A stretch of DNA of 64,000 bases from Babylonia areolata (lineage: Eukaryota; Mollusca; Gastropoda; Neogastropoda; Buccinidae), in contig NC_134879.1 in assembly GCF_041734735.1 (NCBI RefSeq), positions 12,332,318 to 12,396,317 of the forward strand, written 5' to 3'. A program made the translations under genes and the position numbers. The notes beneath the pieces are model-generated. The model did no database searches, was not told the origin of the DNA, and worked only from the letters and a program-made list of their open reading frames with translations. Of the stretch, positions 1 through 13,037 are shown in pieces. The stretch's first letter is position 1, and every line of letters begins with the position of its first letter.

Positions 1-362
1 AAAGAACAAAAAAACCCACATCGGCTGGTTTCAATGGACGTTCAAGGGTAGTCTCTGATGGTTTAACCAGCCCGTTAGGTTTATGCCAAGGTCAGGCGTG
101 TGGTGTAGCGTTTATGGTCCAGCCCGCACGCTTTGATAGCTGAAGCTGAAACTCGACGGAAATCAACTCATAGATACAAGAGTGCGCCGAGTTCTAACAT
201 AATATGACAGTTACCTTGGTCTTTTGGTGACACTGTCACGGCCCAACACTCGGCTTATATCACAGATTGACATAAGTTTACATTTGGGCCAACAGCAAAG
301 TGAGAGCTGTATTATCAATGGTTTCTCCAGTCAATGGGAAACCATTTACAGCTTAGTCTTTT
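1..362. other. Unassigned sequence at left edge
   Basis: No open frame, splice-flanked exon or recognisable repeat is seen here. It may be further upstream sequence of the LINE fragment that follows, or unrelated flank into which that fragment inserted. Confidence 0.3.
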
Positions 363-369
363 GTGAAGG

Positions 370-1353
370 ACTATGACTCTCATACAAGAGCAAGTGCTTA
401 CGGCATGGAGGTCAGCACAGAGAAGTCAAAGGTCATGGTCAACAGCACAACTAACATCAGTGCCAACATAACCATGAATGGTGAGCCCTTGGAAGAAGTG
501 ACCAGCTTCAAGTACCTGGGAGCAACCCTGTCCAAAGACGGCACCTGCACAGCAGAAATCCGAAATAGGATTAATTCTGCAACGGCAGCGATGGCCAGAC
601 TGAACAGGGTATGAAAGAGCAACATCAGATTCCACACAAAATTCCTGCTCTACAAGTCACTGGTGGTCTCCATCCTCTTATATGGATGTGAGACATGGAC
701 ACTGATGGCAGAAACAGAAAGAAGAATCCAAACATTCGAAACCAAGTGCTTGAGGAGACTACTACACATCTCCTACAAGGAGCACAAGACCAATGACTAT
801 GTGCGGAACCTGGTCAGCAACCTTGTTGGGCCCCAAGAACCACTGCTGGCGACTGTCAAACGACGGAAGATGGCATGGTTTGGTCACGTCATACGACATA
901 ACACCCTCTCCAAAACCATCCTGCAAGGGACTGTAGAGGGAGGGCGCAGACGGGGGCGGCAGAGAAAGAGCTGGTCCGACGTCAAGGAATGGACCAAAAT
1001 GACGATGCCAGATCTCCTCACTACAGCTGCCAACAGAACGGCGTGGCGAGCTATGACATCTTCCTCATGTCCCCCCAACGACCCCAGCGGTCAAGGGAAT
1101 GAGTGAGTGAGTGAGTGATGACTCTCAAACTAGGAGGCAAAATTGCACTGGCTCTTAGTGCTGCAGCCTTGTGGGCTAGTTGGCCTTTGGGAACCATCCC
1201 AACACCGACTGTCCTAAAACCCTCTTGGCCGAGAGAGTGGGGATGTAACTTGGACAAGACACTCTCCACTATAATCAAATTCTAGCCCAAATAGTCGGAA
1301 CAGCAGTTGCCTCCTCTGCTGTTCTGATGGTCATAGTCGGACACGACTGACTG

Positions 1354-1356
<3 letters not shown>
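370..1356 (+). mobile_element. 5'-truncated LINE (non-LTR retrotransposon), C-terminal part of reverse transcriptase plus 3' tail
   Basis: The translation from about 395 reads like the end of a LINE reverse transcriptase: AYGMEVSTEKSKVMV, then FKYLGATLSKDG, then the thumb-region signature LLYGCETWTL and a basic GGRRRGRQRKSW stretch near the C-terminus. One in-frame stop lies near 613, where a Trp codon is expected, so the copy is dead. The coding part ends in a short GAGT-type tandem tail near 1100. About 230 bp follow, ending in a long CA tract, and may be 3' UTR. The palm domain and endonuclease are absent, so this is a 5'-truncated insertion. It could be of the RTE, CR1 or a related clade; I cannot decide from this piece. 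Confidence 0.75.
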
Positions 1357-1408
<52 letters not shown>

Positions 1409-1627
1409 CACTGACACTGACACTGATACTGACCTGACACTAGCACTGAGTGATTTAAATGACTTGGCCAACAGCTCAGTTCATAACAGTTACAGGAGAG
1501 AGAGCTGTGGAGGTTGAGAGGGGTATTCACGGACACAGGTGGTTTATTCAATAAAAGGTCAACGCCCCATTGATAAATGCCATTGCCCAAAGTGAAAAGG
1601 TATGACGCACAAAAGAAAACACTATCT

Positions 1628-1701
<74 letters not shown>

Positions 1702-2465
1702 GCGCGCGCGCAACGTTGCAGCAGATCGGAATTGGAATGCCCTGCATAAGTAGACTGACAGATTCCTTACAATGTTTTCTTTTTTCCTAAATAGCAGACT
1801 TTATCAAAGCTGATTAGAATTGACAAATCCTTACATTTTCTTTTTCTGCAAAGCAGACTGTGTCAGAACTGATTAGGATAACTGCAAAATGTGGGTAAGA
1901 GAGAGAGAGAAAGAGACAGACAGACAGACAGAGAGATCTGAGAGAGACAGACAGACAGAAAAAGACAGAAAGAGTCAGAGACAGACAGATGCAGACACAG
2001 ACACAGACAAAGAAAGACAGACAGAGAGATAGAGGTGTACAAAGAATAGAAAATGGAGTGGTAGGTATAGCACAAAGAATAAGGTTTGTAAAACTGAGAA
2101 GAACGAAAGAAAGACACAACGAAAAGCAACAAGATACTGAATACTGAAAGACAGACAGAGAAGATAAAGTAAAATAAATAAAAGAAATGGGGGTGGGGTG
2201 GGGGGGGGCGGGGGCTAGGGGGTGAAATAACACTCTCTCCTACAATGCAGACAGCGCCGCACTTAATCCCCCAAATGCAAATTCTTTTCGCCATAGCTGC
2301 TCCAGGTGTTCTCCTTGAAAGCAAACACGGTTTTTTTTTGTTGTTGTTTTTTTTTTTATCCTGAACCCCCTTTCTCCAGCCAACCCCCTCCTCTCCACCC
2401 CTTCTCCCTCAAATTCCACCACCATCTCCCCTTCCTTCCCTACTTTTTACCACACCTCGCATCCG
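1357..2465. repeat. Microsatellite-rich stretch
   Basis: This stretch has a CA tract at about 1354-1386, CT then CA then CG runs at 1629-1712, a GACA/GAGA-rich block at about 1895-2035, and homopurine and poly-T runs to 2360. The long open frames here are low-complexity and not genes. Confidence 0.8.
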
Positions 2466-2663
2466 CCCCCCCAAAAGAGTGAAGCAGCAGAACAAGGGAT
2501 GAAACGTGAGCATGCACACGTCGTGGGGACCATCTCTGTTGACTTAGCAGAGCGACAGGGGATGATCACAATATCTTCTTCAACCCCCCGAGTAAATAGG
2601 CACCGTGGCAACAATCAGTGACTTTCAAATCTGCAAGTATATTTTTTTTTTTTACATCTATCC

Positions 2664-2701
<38 letters not shown>

Positions 2702-3213
2702 GTATGTATGTGTGTATAATACATTCCTTTACTCTTTTGGGAAGGAAAAATTTCCACATGCACAAAATCAGGCATTAAAGAAAAAGAAATCTTTTTTTTT
2801 TTTTTTCATTTCGTTAAATTGTTAAATGGTCAGTTGATTGCTTGGTTGGCTGGTTGTTTGGCTTCTATAGATAACAGCATGCTTGGTCTGTCTGTCTGTT
2901 TGTCTGTCTGTCTGTGTTTTTTGTTGTCTGTCTGTCTGTCTATTGTATTTTTGTCTGTGTGCATGTCTGTGCACATGTGCGTTGAAATCATGCATGCAAA
3001 CTCAAAACACAGAAAGACAGAGAGGCTGATAGATACAGAAAGCGTGCTCAGAAGATAAGCAGAGTTCAATTACAGGGGACAGGCTCAAAAAGAAAGGAAA
3101 TAAACCGAAAGGAAGAGAACTGATAGGCAGGTAGAGACAGTGAAGACGGAGACAGAGAATAAAAAGAGCAAAGCAAAACCTCCCACTTTGCCTGAACGCA
3201 GACTGTGCTACAG

Positions 3214-3445
3214 TTAACTCACTCAGTACGGCCAGTCCTCTCTTCTCCTCTACACAGACACCTCGGATGTCCAGTGGGTGTCTCAATGACCCAACCTTTA
3301 GCTTCCGTCGTCAGAATTGTGATATTCTTTGTCAACATTCACCTCTTCAGTATAAGAGCCTTCCGCTTGCAATATTTTGATGATGGTAACTGGGGTGAAA
3401 CGCTGTTAACGTCGTCTCTTTCGCCGTTCGTATGGAGAGAGTTAA
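3214..3445 (+). mobile_element. 232-bp TTAA-flanked MITE, copy 1
   Basis: Bounded by TTAA on both sides. The left end is TTAACTCACTCAGTACG and the right end, read inverted, is TTAACTCTCTCCATACG, so the imperfect terminal inverted repeats agree at 14 of 17 bases. It lies inside array copy 1 and has no coding capacity. The TTAA target duplication is the hallmark of piggyBac-type elements, although the terminal bases differ from typical piggyBac ends. Confidence 0.75.
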
Positions 3446-4454
3446 TCCCAAGCCGCAAAATGTCTCAAGGGGGCATTGCAGGTGCTCCATCAAAGCGGCG
3501 TTTTTATCCCCTATGCCCCACAACCTGACCCAAAAGAGCAGAGCAGCAGAACAAGGGATGAAACGTGAGCATGCACACGTCGTGGGGACCATCTCTGTTG
3601 ACTTTGCAGAGCGACAGAGGATGATCACAATATCTTCTTCAACTCCCGAGTAAATATGTACCGGGTTACAATAAGTGACTTCCAAATCTGCAAGGTTTTT
3701 TTTTCTTTTACCCCTTTTTGGGAAAAAAAAACCCACAAAGACACTGGAATAAGAAAATATAATTTGAGCTTTGGCTGTAGTTGGTGATGTTGTTATCATG
3801 GCCATGTACCTGCTGACAAATCTGGTGCAACACTTAATGCCTTGCACTTCCACACAAATATTTTTAGTTGTCAATGAACAATACACATTTGGTCTTATTT
3901 AAGGACTTGGAATTTCTTGTCAAGACAGGCAGAGAGATATATCATAAGTTGTTTGGAAAAGGGGGGGGGGGTGGCCTGGGGGGGGGGGGTAAATTTAATG
4001 GATGGGTTTGGGAAAACAAAAAAATTGTGAGACAGACACAGAGAGAGAGAGAGAGGGCACAACAACAACAAATAGGCCTACAGACAGGGAGTCAGAGACA
4101 CAAAAAGAGACAAAGACATAAATCAACGAAAGAAAGAAAGAAAGAAACAACAACTGGCTCGAACAGGGACGACAGCCCCGCACTAAATCCCATGCTTCAA
4201 ACACCTCAGGAGACATTCCAGGGGCTTTGACAAAGGAGCGATTTTATCCCCCGCTTGCTGCATCCGCCCCCCCAAAAGAGTGGAGCAGCAGGACAAGGGG
4301 ATGAAACGTGAGCATGCACACGTCGTGAGGACCATCTCTGTTGACTTAGCAGAGCGACAGGGGATGATCACAATATCTTCTTCAACTCCCCGAGTAAATA
4401 TGCACCGTGGCAACAATCAGTGACTTTCAAATCTGCAAGGATTTTTTTTTTTTA

Positions 4455-4569
<115 letters not shown>

Positions 4570-5087
4570 GTGTATAATACATTCCTTTACTCTTTAGGGA
4601 AGGAAAAATTTCCACATGCACAAAATCAGGCAGTAAAGAAAAAGAATTTTTTTTTTTTTTTCATTTCGTTAAATTGTTAAATGGTCAGTTGATTGCTTGG
4701 TTGGCTGGTTGTTTGACTTCTATAGATAACAGCATGCTTGGTCTGTCTGTCTGTTTGTCTGTCTGTCTGTGTTTTTTGTTGTCTGTCTGTCTGTCTGTCT
4801 ATTGTATTTTTGTCTGTGCGCATGTGCATGTCTGTGCACATGTGCGTTGAAATCATGCATGCAAACTCAAGACACAGAAAGACAGAGAGGCTGATAGATA
4901 CAGAAAGCGTGCTCAGAAGATAAGCAGAGTTCAGATTACAGGGGACAGGCTCAAAAAGAAAGGAAATAAACCGAAAGGAAGAGAACTGATAGGCAGGTAG
5001 AGACAGTGATGACGGAGACAGAGAATAAAGAGAGCAAAACAAAACAACAAAACCTCCCACTTTGCCTGAACGCAAACTGTGCTACAG

Positions 5088-5319
5088 TTAACTCACTCAG
5101 TACGGCCAGTCCTCTCTTCTCCTCTACACAGACACCTCGGATGTCCAGTGGGTGTCTCAATGACCCAACCTTTAGCTTCCGTCGTCAGAATTGTGATATT
5201 CTTTGTCAACATTCACCTCTTCAGTATAAGAGCCTTCCGCTTGCAATATTTTGATGATGGTAACTGGGGTGAAACGCTGTTAACGTCGTCTCTTTCGCCG
5301 TTCGTATGGAGAGAGTTAA
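5088..5319 (+). mobile_element. 232-bp TTAA-flanked MITE, copy 2
   Basis: Same element at the equivalent site of array copy 2 (offset exactly 1874 bp), so it was duplicated along with the array unit and did not insert independently. Confidence 0.75.
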
Positions 5320-6448
5320 TCCCAAGCCGCAAAATGTCTCAAGGGGGCATTGCAGGTGCTCCATCAAAGCGGCGTTTTTATCCCCTATGCCCCACAACCT
5401 GACCCAAAAGAGTGGAGCAGCAGGACACGGGATGAAACGTGAGCATGCACACGTCGTGGGGACCATCTCTGTTGACTTAGCAGAGCGACAGAGGATGATC
5501 ACAATATCTTCTTCAACTCCCGAGTAAATATGTACCGGGTTACAATGAGTGACTTCCAAATCTGCAAGTTGTTTTTTTTCTTTTACCTCTTTTGGGGAAA
5601 AAACCCCACAAAGACACTGGAATAAGAAAATATAATTTGAGCTTTGGCTGTAGTTGGTGATGTTGTTATCATGGCCATGTACCTCCTGACAAATCTGGTA
5701 CAACATTTAAAGCCTTGCACTTTCACACAAATATTTTTAGTTGTCAATGAACAATACACATTTGGTCTTATTTAAGGACTTGGAATTTCTTGTCAAGACA
5801 GGCAGAGAGATATATCATAAGTTGTTTGGAAAAGGGGGGGGGGTGGCCTGGGGGGGGGGGGTAAATTTAATGGATGGGTTTGGGAAAACAAAAAAATTGT
5901 GAGACAGACACAGAGAGAGAGTGAGAGGGCACAACAACAACAAATAGGCCTACAGACAGGGAGTCAGAGACACAAAAAGAGACAAAGACATAAATCAACG
6001 AAAGAAAGAAAGAAAGAAACAACAACTGGCTCGAACAGGGACGACAGCCCCGCACTAAATCCCATGCTTCAAACACCTCAGGAGACATTCCAGGGGCTTT
6101 GACAAAGGAGCGATTTTATCCCCCGCTTGCTGCATCCGCCCCCCCAAAAGAGTGGAGCAGCAGGACAAGGAATGAAACGTGAGCATGCACACGTCGTGGG
6201 GACCATCTCTGTTGACTTAGCAGAGCGACAGAGGATGATCACAATATCTTCTTCAACTCCCGAGTAAATATGCACCGGGTTACAATAAGTGACTTCCAAA
6301 TCTGCAAGGTTTTTTTTTCTTTTACCCCTTTTTGGGAAAAAAAAACCCCACAAAGACACTGGAATAAGAAAATATAATTTGAGCTTTGGCTGTAGTTGGT
6401 GATGTTGTTATCATGGCCATGTACCTGCTGACAAATCTGGTACAACAT

Positions 6449-6680
6449 TTAACTCACTCCATACGAACGGCGAAAGAGACGACGTTAACAGCGTTTCACC
6501 CCAATTACCATCATCAAAATATTACAAGCGGAAGGCTCTTATACTGAAGACGTGAATGTTGACAAAGAATACCACAATTCTGATGACGGAAGCTAAAGGT
6601 TGGGTCAGTCAGACACCCACTGGACATCCGAGGGGTCTGTGTAGATGAGAAGAGAGGACTGGCCGTACTGAGTGAGTTAA
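6449..6680 (-). mobile_element. 232-bp TTAA-flanked MITE, copy 3, with empty sites nearby
   Basis: Reverse-oriented copy inside the partial third array unit. The sister units carry the uninterrupted site: ACAACATTTAAAGCC near 5703 and ACACTTAATGCC near 3831. The filled site reads ACATTTAACTCACTCC at one end and GAGTTAATGCC at the other. This shows a TTAA target-site duplication and an insertion after the array duplicated. Confidence 0.85.
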
Positions 6681-6886
6681 TGCCTTGCACTTTCACACAA
6701 ATATTTTTAGTTGTCAATGAACAATACACATTTGGTCTTATTTAAGGACTTGGAATTTCATTTCTTGTCCAGACAGGCAGAGAGATATATCATAAGTTGA
6801 TTGGAAAGGGGGCGGCGGGGAGGGGGGGGGAGCTGGGGGGGTAAATTTAATGGATGGGTTTGGGAAAACAAAAAATTGTGAGACAG

Positions 6887-6920
<34 letters not shown>

Positions 6921-7345
6921 CACAACAACAACAAATACAGACAGGGTGTCAGAGACACAGAAAGAGACAAAGACATAAATCAACGAAAGAAAGAAAGAAA
7001 GAAACAACAACTGGCTGGAACAGGGACGACAGCCCCGCACTAAATCCCATGCTTCAAACACCTCAGGAGACATTCCAGGGGCTTTGACAAAGCGGCGATT
7101 TTATCCCCCGCCTGCTGCATCCGCCCCCCCCCCCCCCCCCCCCCCCAAAAGAGTGGAGCAGCAGGACAAGGGGATGAAACGTGAGCATGCACACGTCACG
7201 GGGACCATCTCTGTTGACTTAGCAGAGCGACAGGGGATGATCACAATATCTTCTTCAACCCCCCGAGTAAATAGGCACCAGGTTACAATCAATGACTTCC
7301 ATACCTGCAATGGATTTCCTTCTTTTTTTTTTGTACTTTTTTTTT

Positions 7346-7349
7346 CATT

Positions 7350-7394
<45 letters not shown>

Positions 7395-7397
7395 TCT

Positions 7398-7455
<58 letters not shown>

Positions 7456-7520
7456 CCCTTAGGGCATGGTGTAAGGATTTTCTTCTTTTTTTCATTTACC
7501 CTCTCTCTCTCTCTCTCATT
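7346..7520. repeat. CT microsatellite block
   Basis: Long interrupted CT runs at 7350-7453 and 7501-7518, next to poly-T. They create spurious Ser/Leu-rich open frames. Confidence 0.9.
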
Positions 7521-7560
7521 TTCTCATTCCTTGAGAGCGTGGTGTAAAGAAGCTTTCCCT

Positions 7561-8909
7561 TAACAAATCATTTGTTATTATTTGGAATGATTTGAGTTGA
7601 GTTGAGTTTTTGATTGGCTGGTTGGCTGGCTAAGCTTGACATTTTACTGGCCTTGTCCAAAGGGGACAGCAGTGTGTTTTGGTTTAAATAATCTTTAATT
7701 ATTCAACAATACACATGATTACAATGCAATGAATGACAAAAGAGCATCAACAAGCTTAAAGCTTATACTGTGCTCACAACGTTGCACTTCAATTTTATCA
7801 TGATGGCTGATGAACCATATTATGACTTGTATCAGTGTGTTTTAACGGCAATAAATATTCTTATGCTCTTCTTCCAAAGAATGTGATGTGCTTTCCACCT
7901 CCAGAACGTCACATGGAAATTATCTTAATATAGTCTCAGTGGTACCAGTTTTACGTTTGAGAAATCACACTTTGAGACACATTCAAAACTGTTGTGACTT
8001 GGCGTTGTGAGTCTTGGTGTTGTGACTTGGTGTTGTGAAGCTCATGTTTTTTTCAGTTCACCCACCCATCTTGCTAAAAAAGGACAGTTTCGGCTGAGTA
8101 TCTCCTGGGAGTATGCAACTCTGAGACCGGAGTAGTTTTGTTTGTTGTACAGTGTGAAAATCAGTTTCAGTTTGAGCACTTTTTTAAGCCCTCTTTTTGG
8201 GGGGCAGGGTCGAGGGTGGGGGAAACAATACTTATGCATCTTGCAAGCCCAGGTGAACAAGTAGCAATTTAAAAAAAAACAACATATATTTATATTTATA
8301 AATGACGTAAATAAAAGTGATTCTCAGTATTTGTGGAACAGTATATACCTCAGTCACCCCCCCCCCCCCCCCCTTTACCCCCCTCCCCCCTAACCCTCCA
8401 CCCCACCTCCTAACACACATCCCCCGTCTCCCCCACCCCCTTCTTCAAACAGTCCTGCCCTACTCAAACAAACAGGGCTCTGTGTCCAGAACAAATTGAT
8501 CGAACAAAGCTGGGTGTTAGTCTTGCCGGCCAAGCGGCGTTGGGCTTCACTGCAAGGAAAAAAAAAAGTAAGGCGTCACACCGCCCTCTCTTCACAGTCC
8601 CCCGACTAAACTGTGCCCCTCTCAGACTGTCCCCCCCCAATGGACATTCCACACCAGATTTAACTCGTGCTCAAGACTTAGTTCTCGCTGCTAAGTGTGA
8701 CAAAGTTTGTTTGCTTTCTTGTGTTTCGTTGTGTGTTTGTTTATTTGTATGTTTTGTGAGAAAGATATAGGAAGAAAAAAAATGAGTGGTGGAACATTAT
8801 AATCAGCTAATCCACAGTCATTCACTCTCGACATAGTATTTGATTCATTGATTCATAGCTTGGAAAAGATTTTCTTGTTTTGTTTTATGGTGACGCTTTT
8901 ATCTTTGTA

Positions 8910-8954
<45 letters not shown>

Positions 8955-9175
8955 GTGTGTGCAGTTTCGCTTTGTAGCTTTATTCTAAACCAACCAACCA
9001 ACCACCCATACGAACGCTAAAGCTAAGTCACTTGACATCATGGTATTCAGCGGCCTCCAGTCGCAACAATATTTCGTTTTCCCACAACATACTCTGAGGT
9101 CTTGATCATTGGTAATTTTGTCTCTTTGTGCCCTTTCATACTTTTTTTTTTTTTCTCTCTCGGTAACAACAGTCA
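7561..9175. other. Intergenic, no gene seen
   Basis: Only low-complexity landmarks are seen: poly-C near 8358-8373, a CT tract at about 8912-8950 and poly-A/T runs. No splice-flanked conserved coding segment was recognised. Confidence 0.5.
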
Positions 9176-9556
9176 GGAGTGATGGCCTAGAGGTAACGCG
9201 TCCGCATAGGAAGCCAGAGAATCTGATCGAGAACACTGGTTCGAATCAAGGCACAGTCGCCAGTATTTTCTCCCCCTCCACTTGACCTTGAGTGGTGGTC
9301 TGAACACTAGACATTCGGATGAGACGATAAACCGAGGTTCTGTGTGCAGCATACACTTAGCGCAACGTAAAAGATCTCGCGGCAACAAAAGGTTTGTCCT
9401 CAGCAAAATTTCTGTAGAAAAATCCACTTCCATAGGTAAACAAATATAAAACTGCAGGCAGGAAAAAATACAAAAAATGGGTGGAGCCCTCAGTGTAGCG
9501 ACGCGCTCTCCCTGGTAAGAGCAGCCCGAATTTCACACAGAGAAATCTGTTGTGAC
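9176..9556 (+). mobile_element. tRNA-derived SINE, family A
   Basis: The head carries pol III promoter-like boxes, a box A-like TGGCCTAGAGGTAACGCG and a box B-like GGTTCGAATC. A conserved body follows, ending near TTTCACACAGAGAAATC and a poly-A-rich stretch. Related copies are at 28250-28632, 52508-52745, 57172-57552 and 57908-58300. Confidence 0.8.
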
Positions 9557-9599
9557 AAAAAAAAAAAAACAAAAAAAACCCACAAAAACTAATACAATT

Positions 9600-9990
9600 C
9601 AATACAATACAATGCAATACAATACACGTTCCTCTTTTCACGAACGGGCTTTTACGTGCATGACCGTTTTTACCTCGCCCATACTCCATGCTTGTGTTAC
9701 CATAATCCACCAAGTCCTGACAAAGAAAACGTGCGCATACGCGAAAGGGGTGCAGGTAGTATATGATAGGTCAATCCATAAATGTATAGGTCAATAATGA
9801 AGAGTGGAAAAATCCGTGCACCATTAACCCTGTCAGGTCGTACTAAAATATTCAAGACACCTGGGATGAAATATCAACACCACAACCATCCCATCCCCAG
9901 TCGCGTCAGTCTATCTAGTTTCTTCTTCTTCGTTCGTGGGCTGCAACTTGACTCCCACGTTCACTGTACTGGCAGCCAAACTCCGTTTTC
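9600..9990 (-). mobile_element. Fragments of SINE family B
   Basis: Two minus-strand pieces (about 9627-9740 and 9920-9990) match the 3' body of the family B SINE at 39796-40178, including the words AACGGTCATGCACGTAAAAG and the CCCACGAACG-type end. They are separated by unrelated sequence. Confidence 0.55.
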
Positions 9991-10050
9991 GGGGGTGTCT
10001 GTCTAGTTCAGTTTGATTTGACTGTTAGTATTCCCCTATGGTGTATGAGT

Positions 10051-10560
10051 TCGGTCATACGCCGACTAGTGCAGATGATTGCATTTTGTTCTCTTTCGTG
10101 GCTTGATTCCACATAAGTAAAAGACGATACAGTATGTTGTTGTCGTTGTTGTTCGTGTTCGGATTGAGGAGCAGTGGTTTATTTTGTTCTCGCTCAGTTG
10201 ATTTTTTCCCCCGGCTTCTGTCAGAAGATGATTGATATTCCTGGTTGAGCGGTGACACTTTTATAATTATTGGCCGATCGGACAATCGGAAACCACCAAA
10301 ATGGATCCCGCCAAGTTATCCGGGGCGACAGTATGTAAACTGGGAAGACACACCAGTTCGTGTCACCGGCTAGGCGCGGAAGTCAAACAGTTCCAGCTTG
10401 TTGCAATTGACACTCCCATTGTGCGAGGCACGCGCGGAATTGTGACGCGGCGATTACGACAGTTGATTTGAGAGAATCTGACGGCCGAAACTCCTGTGCT
10501 GATCTGGACAATTGTCATGCTGTCACGTCTCCTTAATTAAAATATCTACAGTTGTGGTGA
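10051..10560. other. CpG-rich unassigned segment
   Basis: About 10250-10500 has many CpG dinucleotides compared with its AT-rich surroundings. It could be an unmethylated promoter-like region, but I see no exon or clear start downstream. Function unknown. Confidence 0.3.
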
Positions 10561-10571
10561 ATAGAAAATCT

Positions 10572-10575
<4 letters not shown>

Positions 10576-10605
<30 letters not shown>

Positions 10606-10886
10606 TGTTGCTCTGTCAGTGCAGGGTTTGTGTGCGTGTGAGCGCGCGCGCGGTGTTCATGCGTGCGTGGGTGCATGCGTACTCACTTGTGCGCTCATGC
10701 AACACACGTTACCTCCATCTTCCCTTGTGTGTTACTGGAAGAGTCTGATCATGCCCCCGGTGAAATCGGCCCCTCATCCCACTCTCCCCACAGTGCCGTG
10801 ACCCCTCTGAATAATCATATCTCTTTCCGTGAAAAAGACAAAATATGCTTTTCTTTTTAACAGACTACGTCACACACGCACGCGCG

Positions 10887-10929
<43 letters not shown>

Positions 10930-11115
10930 TCCCTCTCTGTCTCTATCTCTATCTCTCTATCTCTTCAAGTTCACTCACCCCCCACCCCCCACACCCCCAC
11001 CCCACACACACACACCGAACACACACATACTCCCTCTCTGTCTCTCTATCTCTCTCTCTACCTCTTCAAGTTCACTTACACACACCCACACACACACATA
11101 CACACCCACACACAT
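10576..11115. repeat. GT and CA microsatellite cluster
   Basis: GT run at about 10576-10603, CA runs at about 10889-10925, and CA/CCCAC-rich DNA to about 11115, where a block of about 90 bp (CA, then CTCTCTGTCTCT, then TTCAAGTTCAC) is present twice. Confidence 0.85.
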
Positions 11116-11446
11116 GATCACAGACCCAGTATACTGAAATCAGCACACGATCCACGTCAGTTTAATATCAGTTTCAGTGTAAGCAGGATTGATTTCACTG
11201 ATAGGCCTACATAGGCCACATACATAGACTATGTGTACCATACACATTATGCACGCTTGTCACAGTGAATCTGTGTGTGCGTGCGCAAGGTGTACTAAAA
11301 GGACCTATGTGTAAAAGTGTAATGACGTGTACGTATATAGTGTGTGTGTTTTGTTTCGGTTTACGTCTATCAACAAATTGTGAGTTAGTGCGCATGCATG
11401 TGACAGTGCGTGCGCGTGCACACTGGGTGTTTACTTATCACCCGTG

Positions 11447-11600
11447 TTCCATCAGTATCAGATCCTGACAAAACGGAACAGTTTAAACGGCGACTGAATA
11501 ACAACTTAAGGAGCTATGCCGAAGTGTTGAAGGCACGCCCGCGGCGACAAACAGTGAAGAAAGAGAAACGAAGAAAAGACTATGGAAAACAACAATAATA
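11447..11600 (+). CDS. Possible terminal exon of an unrecognised gene
   Basis: After an acceptor-like GTTCCATCAG, an open frame of about 45 codons reads like ordinary charged protein (DKTEQFKRRLNNNLRSYAEV, then KKEKRRKDYGKQQ). It ends at TAA, and an AATAAA hexamer follows within about 20 bp. No matching upstream exon was found, and the family is not recognised. It could equally be the 3' end of an old retroposed or LINE-encoded protein. Confidence 0.25.
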
Positions 11601-11830
11601 AAGCAAAATAAATAAATAAATAAATAATTAATTAATTAACTTCTTTTTTTTTAATATAAAAAAGAGTTAAAACTGATCTGTCGTCGCATCAATTCAGTGC
11701 TGAGAAACATTGAACCCGCTCTCACTCCTCACCGCCAACCCAGTACTCAGCCCGGGCCACTGGCCTCGACTGAAAGGCAGAGTTGCGGTCCCACATCGTC
11801 AAAGATGAAGTTCAATTCATTCCTCTGTGT

Positions 11831-11865
<35 letters not shown>

Positions 11866-11879
11866 GTGTGTGCCGTGCC

Positions 11880-11910
<31 letters not shown>

Positions 11911-12994
11911 TGAACATTGACAACAACCAAACAGATAAACACCTCTCCCACATGTGAAAGGAGCGACCAGAACACATGGTCGAGATCCAGCTCAATAGCT
12001 GAAACTCCAGTTCCACTGACTGACACGGCGGGTTGTAACTGCCCTCTCCCATGCAGATTCTCCCAGTATTTTCCCCTGTCAGCCTGAATTTATCACGCAC
12101 TGTCACTCCAGCTTGTTTATCTGTGCCACATGCATTAGACAAACCATCAGTCGTACACGCAGGCAACATCATATCACTTCTTAATTACCGAGTGGGCGGT
12201 CTGTCGCGCGGAACAAAGTTAACAATAATTCATTACAAGAAATATTTTCGGCCTAAGCCAACAGCTTAACTCACAAGTTCTGTCGCCACACTGGTGAAAA
12301 TGTAATGTAGAATTAAGATGCAATGAACCATTTTCCTGCAATAATCAACGTGTAACACATCAAGAATTTTATTCAATGGTACTGCAACTTGTGATGTGCG
12401 GCGGCACTGAGTTGCACCGCCGGGCTGACTTCAAGAGCATTAGGTAGTATTATACTATAATTATAAGGTCGTTATAAACTCCACTTATTGTGTTGAAAAT
12501 CAAAGCTGGCTAGAACTGTTTAGATAGATATGCGATATTTGTCCAGAGTGGATGATGACTACGAGGGATTTACCTTTTCGTTGGTACAAAGGTCTGCATG
12601 GATGCCGCCGCCAAGAACTACAAGGGGGGCAACTTTGTCTGAATGTCTAAGTGAGTCACCATTGTTGTGTCCCATTTTCTGACTCGCAGTCATCAATAAC
12701 AGACTACCGCCATTTATTTTACGCACCCACCAGCCTTTTATATTCAACTTTATTCATTTACTTATCTTATTTTATTTTTATTTACTATTTATTCATTCAT
12801 TCGGTTTTTTAGTGTGTTATTTTTTGGGGGTGGAGGTGGGGGTGGAGTGGGCATGGGGAGGGAGGAGGGCCCGGGGGGGGGGGGGCCCGGGCGGCCGGCG
12901 GCGGTGCGGTTATTCCCCTCAGTCCCTCCAGTGTGTGCCATGGTCATTTGTTTCAGTTGTGTGTGTGTGTGTGTGTGTGTGTTTGTGTGTGTGG

Positions 12995-13037
<43 letters not shown>

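Noticed and set aside
1602-2425. Ser/Leu-rich and Cys/Val-rich open frames here and at many CA or CT tracts
   Set aside because: Low-complexity translations of microsatellites. No splice or homology support.
9176-9260. tRNA gene
   Set aside because: Box A- and box B-like words are present, but the same head with the same body recurs at several loci, so it is a SINE. No complete cloverleaf was seen.
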